A stretch of 64,000 bases of DNA from Ignavibacteriales bacterium (lineage in GTDB: Bacteria > Bacteroidota > Ignavibacteria > Ignavibacteriales > Melioribacteraceae), in contig JACOUS010000027.1 of the NCBI GenBank assembly GCA_016177735.1, positions 1-64,000 of the forward strand, written 5' to 3'. Below the pieces are notes generated by a model, which was not told the origin of the DNA, did not search any database, and saw nothing but the letters and a program-made list of their open reading frames with translations. The position numbers and the translations under genes are program-made. This document shows positions 53,542 through 62,285 of this stretch, piece by piece. Each line of letters begins with the position of its first letter. The first letter of the stretch is position 1.

Positions 53542-56500
53542 ATGAAGCTAAGCCATATATCAATACAACGACCGGTGCTTGCTATTGTGATGAGTCTCGC
53601 GATTGTTCTATTCGGAGTAATCTCATTTACACAGCTGCCGGTGCGCGAATATCCCGATATTGATCCGCCTATTATTTCTGTTGTTACTCTTTACAGAGGT
53701 GCAAGTTCAAGTGTTGTCGAAACGGAAATTACCGATCAGCTCGAAGAACAATTTGCGACTTTGGAAGGAGTAAAAACAATAACTTCATCGAGCAGAGAAG
53801 GCGGCTCGGTTATCACAATAGAGTTTGAATTGAATGTTGAGGTGAATGAAGCCGCTAATGATGTACGTGACAGAGTTTCAAGAATCAGGGGAATTCTGCC
53901 GCAAGAAATTGAAGACCCGATTATTTCCAAAGTGGACGCGAACGCTCAAGCAATTGTCTGGCTCGCGCTTTCAAGTACCGATCATTCAACTTTGGAGTTA
54001 TCGGATTTTTCCGACCGCGTTTTAAAAGAAAAAATTCAACGTCTGCCGGGAGTCGGTTCGGTAATTATCGGAGGCGAACGCCGTTATGCAATGAGAGTTT
54101 GGCTCGATCCTCTGCGGATGGCGGCTCATCGATTAACAACTTATGATATTGAATCGGCATTAAGAAATGAAAATGCCGAAATACCCGGCGGAAGAGTTGA
54201 AGGCGAAAGACGCGAGTTTGCGGTTCGAACAAGAGGCGAACTTTCCAAACCGGAAGAGTTCGGTGCAATTATCGTTTCTCAAAAAGGAAATAATATTGTA
54301 CGGCTTCGCGATGTTGCAGATGTTCAAGTAGGTGCAGAAGATGAACGCACTGTTGCGCGATGGAATGGTCAACCGGCAGTGGGGCTTGGAATTGTAAAGC
54401 AGTCAAAAGCAAGTACTGTAGATGTTGCTACAGAAGTGCGCGCTTCTCTGCCCGAACTCTCGAAACTTTTGCCGCAAGGGATGAAACTCGATGTTGCTTA
54501 CGATAGTTCTGAATTTATTGTCGATTCGATTTCCGAAGTCCGGGAAACTTTGATCATCGCGCTCATATTAGTTGTGCTTGTTGTACTTGCATTCTTAAAA
54601 AGTTTCCGCGCAACAATTATTCCTTCGCTTGCAATTCCGATTTCGATTATCGGTGCGCTTGCCGCAGTTTACTTTGCCGGATTCACAATCAACATTTTAA
54701 CACTGCTCGGATTTGTACTTGCAATCGGATTAGTTGTTGATGATGCGATCGTTGTTCTCGAAAATATTTACCGCCACATGGAAATGGGAAAAAGCAGATG
54801 GCAAGCCGCAATTGACGGAAGTAAAGAAATAGGGTTCGCAGTTGTATCAACCACAATTGCACTTGTTGCGGTATTTGTTCCACTCGCATTTTTATCGGGT
54901 AATGTCGGAAGACTTTTTAATGAATTCGGAATTGCAGTTGCTGTTGCTGTATTAATTTCCGGCTTCGTTGCGCTCACATTAACGCCGATGCTTTCTTCAC
55001 AAATATTAAGACCTCTGCACGGAACAAGCAAAGGCTTGGCATCGCGTACATTCGATGCATTCTTTGAAAACTTGAACACGTTTTATGATCGTTTGTTAAG
55101 AGGAGCTTTACGTCATCGTCTTTTAATGATTACCGGCGCGGTTGTAGTTTTACTTTCGGGTTATGTTCTCTTCAAATTTTTGCCCAGCGAACTTGTTCCA
55201 ACAGAAGACCGCGGCGTTGGTTTCGGAATTGTGATTGCGCCCGAAGGTGCTACGCTTGAATACACCGATAACTATGTTAGAGAGATCGAAAAAGTTTTGC
55301 TTGCTCTGCCGGAACGCGAAGGACTTTTCACTGCAACCGGGCTGGGCTTCGGAGGTCCTGGAAGTGTTACCAACAGTTTTATGTTTTTAAATATGAAATC
55401 GCGCGGCGATCGGGAAAAATCCCAGCAGCAAGTTGTTCAAGAACTTTTTCCAAGGCTGCTGGCTATTCCGGGTGTGCTTGCATTTGTAATTAATCCGCCA
55501 AGTCTCGGAGCTGATTTTTCTTCGAATCCGATTGAGTATGTTCTGCAAGGGGAAAGTTACGAGGAATTAAATAATGCCGTCAACACAATGATGGCAGAAG
55601 CTTCGAAGCTTGGTTACTTGTTAAACTTAGATTCCGATCTGAGATTGAACAAACCCCAGCTCGATATTCATATCGACCGCGAACGCTCATCGGGACTCGG
55701 AGTTTCCGTTGCAGATATCGGCTCGACATTGGAAACATTTTTGGGCGGACGCGTAGTTACGGATTTTAAACGCGGCACAAAACAGTACGATGTTATTTTA
55801 CAAGTTAAACCGGAAGCCCGTTCAACACCAGATGCAATTCAAAATTTATATATCCGCAGTAACGGCGGTTTGGTACAGCTCGCAAATGTTGTGAATGTCC
55901 AAAAAACAGTTGCGCCAAAAGAACTGAATCACTATAACCGAATTCGTTCGACAACAATCAGCGCAAGTCTTGTTCCGGGAGTAACTCTCGGTCAAGCACT
56001 TGATGATCTTGATCGAATCGCACAAGAAAAATTGCCGTCGGGTATTAAACGCGAGTATGCCGGTCAATCTCTGGAATATAAAACATCAAGCTCGGCTCTC
56101 TATTTTATGTTCTTACTCGCAATCATTTTTATTTACTTAGTTCTCTCGGCACAATTTGAAAGCTTCATTCATCCGTTTACAATTTTGCTTTCGGTGCCGC
56201 TTGCCGTATTCGGTGCATTGTTAACACTATTTGTTTTCGGAGAAAGTTTGAACATCTACTCGCAAATCGGGCTGATAATGCTTATCGGTTTGGTAACAAA
56301 GAACTCGATCTTGATTGTTGAGTTCGCAAACCAGCAGCAAGAAAAAGGAATGAATCTTATTGAAGCTGTAATTGAAGCGGCAACTATTCGTCTGCGTCCG
56401 ATATTGATGACTTCCTTCGCAACAATTTTTGGAATATTACCGATTGCGATAGGGCTTGGTGCCGGTGCAGAATCGCGCCGTCCGCTTGGGCTGGTTGTTG

Positions 56501-56658
56501 TTGGCGGTATGCTCTTCTCAACATTTTTAACTTTGGTAATGGTGCCGATTGTTTATACACTGTTGGCACGCTTCATACGTAAACGGGAATCAGAAGAAAT
56601 CGCTGAAGAGAATAACGAGAAAGGTGATATTGAATTGGAAGCGCTTCCTTCGAAATGA
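53542..56658 (+). CDS. RND multidrug efflux permease (HAE-1-like)
   Basis: 1038 residues, the normal length. Twelve membrane segments and two large periplasmic loops. The proton-relay aspartates D400/D401 are in GLVVDDAIVVLENIYRHME, and SRP-type N-terminus ISIQRPVLAIVMSLAIVLFG is present. The sequence PVREYPDIDPPIISVVTLYRG is typical of AcrB-type drug pumps. AAAGGAG precedes the start. Substrates are not deducible; the operon is complete with its own channel. Confidence 0.94.
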   Translation: MKLSHISIQRPVLAIVMSLAIVLFGVISFTQLPVREYPDIDPPIISVVTLYRGASSSVVETEITDQLEEQFATLEGVKTITSSSREGGSVITIEFELNVEVNEAANDVRDRVSRIRGILPQEIEDPIISKVDANAQAIVWLALSSTDHSTLELSDFSDRVLKEKIQRLPGVGSVIIGGERRYAMRVWLDPLRMAAHRLTTYDIESALRNENAEIPGGRVEGERREFAVRTRGELSKPEEFGAIIVSQKGNNIVRLRDVADVQVGAEDERTVARWNGQPAVGLGIVKQSKASTVDVATEVRASLPELSKLLPQGMKLDVAYDSSEFIVDSISEVRETLIIALILVVLVVLAFLKSFRATIIPSLAIPISIIGALAAVYFAGFTINILTLLGFVLAIGLVVDDAIVVLENIYRHMEMGKSRWQAAIDGSKEIGFAVVSTTIALVAVFVPLAFLSGNVGRLFNEFGIAVAVAVLISGFVALTLTPMLSSQILRPLHGTSKGLASRTFDAFFENLNTFYDRLLRGALRHRLLMITGAVVVLLSGYVLFKFLPSELVPTEDRGVGFGIVIAPEGATLEYTDNYVREIEKVLLALPEREGLFTATGLGFGGPGSVTNSFMFLNMKSRGDREKSQQQVVQELFPRLLAIPGVLAFVINPPSLGADFSSNPIEYVLQGESYEELNNAVNTMMAEASKLGYLLNLDSDLRLNKPQLDIHIDRERSSGLGVSVADIGSTLETFLGGRVVTDFKRGTKQYDVILQVKPEARSTPDAIQNLYIRSNGGLVQLANVVNVQKTVAPKELNHYNRIRSTTISASLVPGVTLGQALDDLDRIAQEKLPSGIKREYAGQSLEYKTSSSALYFMFLLAIIFIYLVLSAQFESFIHPFTILLSVPLAVFGALLTLFVFGESLNIYSQIGLIMLIGLVTKNSILIVEFANQQQEKGMNLIEAVIEAATIRLRPILMTSFATIFGILPIAIGLGAGAESRRPLGLVVVGGMLFSTFLTLVMVPIVYTLLARFIRKRESEEIAEENNEKGDIELEALPSK

Positions 56659-56749
56659 TTTGTTGAAACAGTTTTGTTGTTTTTTTTCTAATCACGACCT
56701 CGCCCCAGCCAATAAGATGGCGGGCAAGCCCGACCTTCGGCGGGCAAGC

Positions 56750-56786
56750 TTAAAATCCCTCTTCTTAGTAAGGAGAGGGATTTTAA
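56750..56786. terminator. Terminator after the efflux operon
   Basis: TTAAAATCCCTC and GAGGGATTTTAA form a perfect 12-bp stem. Just upstream (56719-56749) lies a nested palindrome built of CGGGCAAGCCCG and GGCGGGCAAGC. It separates the operon from the convergent SRPBCC gene. Confidence 0.8.
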
Positions 56787-56793
56787 AAATTGA

Positions 56794-57291
56794 TCAAGAA
56801 TTGACAACTCTTTTCAAGCGCAAATCTTTATTCCTTAAATCGATTCCTCCTTCGAGAATCGATTTTAAGTTCACGAGATAGAAAGCCCACCCTTCACTGC
56901 AGCCCATGTGAAAATTTACTTTCGATTCTTCATCGGTTGGAATTTCTTCCTGAGTAAGCTCAACAATATTTTCGCCTTCTTCATTTTTGATTGCAACACT
57001 TACAATTCCGGCTTTCCCAAAACTGAATTTTAGAAAATCTCTTCCGTTGGCTTCGAGTATCGTTCCTCGTTCAACAACTTCATCGGGCCAGCCGTGCCAG
57101 TACCATTCGTAAGTATCGCCAACTTGAATAATTTCGTTTGGACCAAGGATTTTTTTATTTGTGTCTTTGAATTCAGCTTTTCTGAGAAACCATTTTTCCA
57201 ATCCGTGCGGCGCTGCCCACGATTTATATATTTCTTTTGTTTCAGCATTGATAGGAATTCTTTTTACGAAGCGGCTCCAATCATGCTTCAT
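56794..57291 (-). CDS. SRPBCC-domain protein 6
   Basis: 165 residues, a START-like single domain: SRFVKRIPINAETKEIYKSW, LEKWFLRKAEFKDTNKKIL, YEWYWHGWPDEVVERGTI and MGCSEGWAFYLVNLKSILEG. It is more diverged than the ArsR-linked set and stands alone on the minus strand. Ligand unknown. Confidence 0.82.
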   Translation of the reverse strand: MKHDWSRFVKRIPINAETKEIYKSWAAPHGLEKWFLRKAEFKDTNKKILGPNEIIQVGDTYEWYWHGWPDEVVERGTILEANGRDFLKFSFGKAGIVSVAIKNEEGENIVELTQEEIPTDEESKVNFHMGCSEGWAFYLVNLKSILEGGIDLRNKDLRLKRVVNS

Positions 57292-57488
57292 ATTTTTCCC
57301 CTTTCTTTTTTGATTTAAGACTACCGACGGTACAATATAGCAAGTGGTGAGAAAAAATTGAAAAGAAAAATTTTATTGTAAGAGGGATAATAATCTTTGC
57401 AGAGCAATGTTACTTTACATACTGTCGATAACGCTCAATAAACGGATAGCAACTTGTGAATCAGTGGTCTATTTATAAATTGTCTTCG

Positions 57489-58127
57489 TTAAATAATTCC
57501 CTTCCTGATTGCCTTTGCAACGGCTTCGGATTGCGAGTGCACGTGCAGTTTGCGGTAAATATTTCTAATGTGATGCCGCACAGTATCGACGCTGATGAAC
57601 AGTCTGTCTGCAATTTCCTGATAATTGTTTCCTTCAGACAGTGATGTTAGCACTTCCTTTTCGCGCTGTGAAAGTTTTGCTTCATCATCTTTCGAATAAG
57701 CGCCTTGGTTCTGCTGGAAAACCGTGATTACCTGACGTGCAATTAGCGAGCTCATCGGTGCGCCGCCTTCGAACGCATCTTTGATTGCTTCAAGCAGCCG
57801 CGTGGGCGGAGTTTTTTTTACGAGGTAGCCGCAAGCACCGGCACACAAAGCTTTAAACACCGAAGTGCTGTCTTCGTAAACAGTGAGCATCAAAATATTC
57901 AACTCGGGTTTAATTTTTTTTGCACGTTCGATTCCATCAATTCCGCTCATGCCGGGCAGACCGATATCCATCAATGCAACGTTTACATCCATTGTAGAAA
58001 GCTTGCTCAAAAAACTTTCGCAATCGGCATAACTGCCAACACAACTGTAACCGGTTGTTCCGTTAATTAATGCCGCGAGTCCTTCTCTAATTGTGTTGTT
58101 ATCTTCGATAATGGCAACTTTGATCAT
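57489..58127 (-). CDS. LuxR/NarL-family response regulator
   Basis: 212 residues from the ATG at 58127. Receiver domain with Asp54 (ALMDIGLPG) and the Lys in YLVKKTPP. Helix-turn-helix: LSQREKEVLTSLSEGNNYQE followed by IADRLFISVDTVRHHI. It lies 197 bp downstream of the propeller kinase gene on the same strand and is its likely partner. A TTG start eight codons upstream is possible. Confidence 0.92.
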   Translation of the reverse strand: MIKVAIIEDNNTIREGLAALINGTTGYSCVGSYADCESFLSKLSTMDVNVALMDIGLPGMSGIDGIERAKKIKPELNILMLTVYEDSTSVFKALCAGACGYLVKKTPPTRLLEAIKDAFEGGAPMSSLIARQVITVFQQNQGAYSKDDEAKLSQREKEVLTSLSEGNNYQEIADRLFISVDTVRHHIRNIYRKLHVHSQSEAVAKAIRKGII

Positions 58128-58324
58128 AACAAGTTCTGAATGTTGGTGCAAAATTATTTTTTTTGGTAACAGAAGTTACTCAAATTTCGGCTAAGCGTTT
58201 TGGATTTCCATCAATCACTCCACAAGATATCACCGCTTTGCGGGATTCCGTTTACACGGAAAATTTCGCGGCAATTTTATCCGAATATTAAAACAATCGC
58301 AATTATTTTGACGCACCGGACAAA

Positions 58325-61300
58325 TTATTTGTTGAAGAAATATAAAAACTTTCTCAAGCCGATTATCTTTCCGGTAAATTTAATTGTTGTTCCTTCATCG
58401 TTGGAAATAATTTCCAGCTCGCCGCCGATTGCCTTTGCTCTGTTCTTCATATTTCGCAAACCGTTGCCGTACTTAATTTTTTCCATATCGATTCCAATTC
58501 CGTCATCTTTCAAAGAGAGTTCGAGCGTATCTTTACTAATGTTTGCTTCGAGCAGAATTTTTTTACACTTGCTGTGCTTGATCGAATTATTAACAGCCTC
58601 TTTGAATATCAAATAAAGGTTCTGTTTGTATTCCATCGGCAGTTTAACATCGGCAAATTTTTCGATATTAACAGTTCCAAAAGAAATATCCATCGAACTC
58701 AGAAAATCGCTGTAGGAATCTTTGAGACGGAGAATTAAATGATAAAGCGAATCCCTATGCGGATTAACCATCCAAACTATATCGCTCATATTGTCAATCA
58801 ACGTGCGCGCTTTATCGCTTATCACTTGTAATCGTTGCGATGAACTTTGCGAAGCAGCACGGATTTCTTGAGCGGTTAACTCACTCAGTATTGAAATTTC
58901 CGTAAGTCCGGCGCCGACATTATCGTGTAGATCGGCTGAAAGCTTGCTCTTCAATTTTTCGATTGCAAAAAGATTTCGATAGCGCATTGTACCGAGATAA
59001 TAAATTACCAACGAGACAATAAGCACAGCCAAAGTTACAAACCACCATGTCATCCAAAATGGCGGCGAAATAATTATGTGAATTGAAGTTCCGACATTAT
59101 TCCAAACGCCGTCGTTATTGGAACCTCTCACACGTAATGTATATTCACCCGGCGAAAGATTTGTGTAGTTTGCAATTCGTCTCCGCGAATCAACATAATG
59201 CCATTCGTTTTCAAACCCTTCGAGCAAGTAAGCGTACTGATTATCGAGAGGGTTTGTGTAATCGAGCGAAGCAAATTCAATCGAAAGAAAATTTTGATCG
59301 TACGAAACATTGATCGAATCTTTTTCCCCTTTAATTTCTTCATTAAAAATTCTTACCGAACTTATAACAACCGGCGGAACAAAATAATTATCTCTAACAC
59401 TGTCGGGATAAAAATAATTAAAGCCGTTGATGCCGCCGAAAAACATCTCTCCGTTTTTTGATTTGTAGTAAGCGCCGCCGCTGAATTCGAGGCTTTGCAG
59501 TCCGTCGTGCAAATCATACTGAGTAAATTGCTCCGTCTTCGTATTGAATTTGAAAAGTCCGTTATCGGTGCTTATCCACAAATTGCCTTTATTATCTTCA
59601 AAGATTCCGTAAACAACGGAACTTCTAAGAAGATTTTTTTCATTGTACCGCGTAAAAATTTCTTTGCGTCTATCAAACTCGAGCATACCGCCGCCGTACG
59701 TTCCGATCCAAAGATTTCCTTTGCTGTCTTCATAGATCGACATGACGCGGTTATCGCTCAAACTTGTTTCATCGCCGGAAATATTTTTATACGAGATAAA
59801 TCTTTCGTTCTTTCTATCGAATTTATTTAGCCCGCCGCCGAATGTGCCGACCCACATTGTGCCTTCTCTGTCCTCGTAAATTGTGTAAATCCTATCGTCA
59901 CCTATGCTGAACGGATCATTTGGATTCTTTTTGTACTTGATAAAATTTATTACGCCGGCTGAAGAATATTTAACCAGATTCAATCCGCCGCCGAACGTTC
60001 CGATCCAATATTTTTTTTCTTTATCAACAAAAACAGATTGCACCTGATTGGCGCCGAGACTTGTTGTATCGAGCGGATCGTGAAGATATCTTTTAAAGAT
60101 GCCGTTTTGTTTATTAAAAATATTCAAGCCATTGTTGTAAGTTCCGATAAGAAGATTTCCTCTGCCGTCATCAGCAGTTGCGCGGATATGATTATCACTA
60201 ATCGAAGAAAAACTTCCCGGGATATTTTTGTAATATGAAAATTTACCGTTCACTCTGTCCCATTTGTTCAATCCGCCTTTGTATGTTCCAATCCAAACAA
60301 TATTGTTATCGTCTTCAATAATTGACCACACTACATCGTCATTCAATCCGGCAAAGTTTGTGCTGCTGCGGTTAATCTGTCTGAATTTTTGTGTACTGCG
60401 TTGAAGTTTATTTAAGCCTTTGCCGAGATGCGTGCCGATCCAAATACTTCCCGAAGCATCTTCCACTATAGAAAGAATATCATTTTTTGAAAGAGAAGAA
60501 GTAATGCCGGGCTCGTTTTTGAAATTCTTAAAAAAATTTTTTTTGAAATCGAACCGGTCAACACCGCCGCCAAACGTGCCAATCCACAAAATACCAGAAC
60601 GGTCTTCGGTTACAGTTGTTACAATATTATTTGAAAGGGTGTTTGAATTTTTCGAATCATGTTTGTAATGAAAAAACTTTCTGTTGATTGGATTTTGTTT
60701 TTGATTTTCTTTCGTCAGCAGATTTAATCCGCCGCCGTAAGTACCGATCCATAAATTATCTTCTCTATCTTTATATAGAGTTACTATTCTATCATCGCTG
60801 AGAGAATTCGGATTACCCGCTTGATGTTTGTAGTTGATAAATGAAATTCTGTTTTGATGCTCTGTTAATTTATAAATCCCTTGCCCGATTGTACCGACCC
60901 AAATATTTCCATCATCGACCAAAATTGATTTAATGCGGTTCGACAGCAAACCGTTCGGATTTTGTGGATCGTATGAAAATTTTGCAGCAACTTTTTTTTT
61001 CCAATCAAACTTGATTAATCCTTTTCCCCACGTTCCGATCCAAAGCGATTTGTCTTTTCCTTCCGCAATTGACGTAATTGTATTATTGCTGTTGCGGGAA
61101 AACGGAAGAGGGAAATCATAATAAGCTTCGTCTTTTTTTGGCGTTACGGTTATCGAACTTGTTATAAAATATCTTTTGAATCGTCCCGTCTTTCTATCAA
61201 AACGATTGAGCACACCTTCAACAGTTCCAAGCCATATATATCCTTCGGAATCTTCCATGATTGAAACAATTCCGTTGTCGGAAATAGAAGTTGAATCGAG

Positions 61301-61549
61301 CGGATCATTCGAAAAAATTTTGAAGTTGTATCCGTCGTATCTGTTTAATCCGTTTGCTGTTCCGAACCAGAGATAACCTTTGCTGTCCTGAAGCATACAG
61401 ATAACAGTGCTTTGCGAAAGTCCGTCTTCAATTTTTAATTGTGTGAACGAGTAATCTTGCTGTGCAGTTGTACTTTTCGAAAGAAGAAAAACAAATGTGA
61501 AGAAAAGATGAATGCAGTATTTAATGCCGCTCTTGTTCAATTTATTCAA
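58325..61549 (-). CDS. Two-component sensor kinase with double beta-propeller
   Basis: 1074 residues. Signal peptide (1-29), then about 14 Reg_prop repeats (for example YLWFGTANGLNRYDGY, NIWVGTIGQGIYKL, MWVGTFGGGLNKFD) forming two seven-bladed propellers, a Y_Y_Y domain (NYTNLSPGEYTLRVRGSN), one membrane segment (MTWWFVTLAVLIVSLVIYYL) and a HisKA_3 domain with His875 (SADLHDNVGAG), then HATPase (GNGLRNMKNRAKAIGG). In Bacteroidota such sensors read periplasmic signals, often glycans. Unlike hybrid forms it has no fused receiver; its partner is the separate LuxR gene. Confidence 0.92.
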   Translation of the reverse strand: MNKLNKSGIKYCIHLFFTFVFLLSKSTTAQQDYSFTQLKIEDGLSQSTVICMLQDSKGYLWFGTANGLNRYDGYNFKIFSNDPLDSTSISDNGIVSIMEDSEGYIWLGTVEGVLNRFDRKTGRFKRYFITSSITVTPKKDEAYYDFPLPFSRNSNNTITSIAEGKDKSLWIGTWGKGLIKFDWKKKVAAKFSYDPQNPNGLLSNRIKSILVDDGNIWVGTIGQGIYKLTEHQNRISFINYKHQAGNPNSLSDDRIVTLYKDREDNLWIGTYGGGLNLLTKENQKQNPINRKFFHYKHDSKNSNTLSNNIVTTVTEDRSGILWIGTFGGGVDRFDFKKNFFKNFKNEPGITSSLSKNDILSIVEDASGSIWIGTHLGKGLNKLQRSTQKFRQINRSSTNFAGLNDDVVWSIIEDDNNIVWIGTYKGGLNKWDRVNGKFSYYKNIPGSFSSISDNHIRATADDGRGNLLIGTYNNGLNIFNKQNGIFKRYLHDPLDTTSLGANQVQSVFVDKEKKYWIGTFGGGLNLVKYSSAGVINFIKYKKNPNDPFSIGDDRIYTIYEDREGTMWVGTFGGGLNKFDRKNERFISYKNISGDETSLSDNRVMSIYEDSKGNLWIGTYGGGMLEFDRRKEIFTRYNEKNLLRSSVVYGIFEDNKGNLWISTDNGLFKFNTKTEQFTQYDLHDGLQSLEFSGGAYYKSKNGEMFFGGINGFNYFYPDSVRDNYFVPPVVISSVRIFNEEIKGEKDSINVSYDQNFLSIEFASLDYTNPLDNQYAYLLEGFENEWHYVDSRRRIANYTNLSPGEYTLRVRGSNNDGVWNNVGTSIHIIISPPFWMTWWFVTLAVLIVSLVIYYLGTMRYRNLFAIEKLKSKLSADLHDNVGAGLTEISILSELTAQEIRAASQSSSQRLQVISDKARTLIDNMSDIVWMVNPHRDSLYHLILRLKDSYSDFLSSMDISFGTVNIEKFADVKLPMEYKQNLYLIFKEAVNNSIKHSKCKKILLEANISKDTLELSLKDDGIGIDMEKIKYGNGLRNMKNRAKAIGGELEIISNDEGTTIKFTGKIIGLRKFLYFFNK

Positions 61550-61754
61550 AATTTTTTAACATCATTAAATTGAGTGGTTCAAAATCTACTCAAACTCATT
61601 TGATGAATCAAATAATAATCTGTTTTGGTTTGATTGAATTTACGCCGGCTTTGAAGGTTGACAAAAACCTTCAAGGTCACTGCGGAATAAATTACCGTTG
61701 GGGATTTTACCGGCAAAGTTCTATATTAATTATGTAAGTAGCGGCGGATTATCA

Positions 61755-62270
61755 ATGTACAAAAAATATTTTTGCTTGCTCTCGCTCTTTCTAATTATAA
61801 TTTCCGGATGTGATAAAGGAATTGAACCCGAACCGGAAACCAAAAGCGGACCAACCGGATTCGGCGGTAAAATAACTTTTCTGGGCAATTGGCCCGATAG
61901 CATAAAGAGAACTCACATCGTTGTATTTAAAAACCAGATTCAAAATAGTCAGGATTTTTTTCCTCCCAATCTCAGTTTTGTTGTTGATTCGATTCCGTAC
62001 AAAAGCGCTGAGTTTACTTACAACTCTTTCGAAGATAATTTCTATCCGATCTTTCAATTGACGCCGGGAGAATATTCATACGTAGTTGTTGCGCAATCCA
62101 AAACACCCGAACTTTCATTGGAAAGAAAAGATTGGTTTGTAGTTGGCGTCTATTCACAAAACGGAGATCAAAGCAAACCGACGGTGTTGAAACTTTCTGC
62201 CGGAGAAATTACCGGCAATGTTAACATCGTTGTTGATTTTAATAATCCTCCGCCGCAGCCGCCGATGTAA
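61755..62270 (+). CDS. Lipoprotein, unknown function
   Basis: 171 residues from the ATG at 61755, which begins a lipoprotein signal with Cys19 (IIISGC). A start 19 codons upstream would spoil the signal. The mature part looks like a beta-sandwich (FGGKITFLGNWPDSIKRTHI and LTPGEYSYVVVAQS) and ends in a Pro-rich tail (PPPQPPM). It lies 15 bp upstream of a TonB receptor gene and is probably its surface partner. Confidence 0.75.
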   Translation: MYKKYFCLLSLFLIIISGCDKGIEPEPETKSGPTGFGGKITFLGNWPDSIKRTHIVVFKNQIQNSQDFFPPNLSFVVDSIPYKSAEFTYNSFEDNFYPIFQLTPGEYSYVVVAQSKTPELSLERKDWFVVGVYSQNGDQSKPTVLKLSAGEITGNVNIVVDFNNPPPQPPM

Positions 62271-62285
62271 AACGGGAGTCCGCCT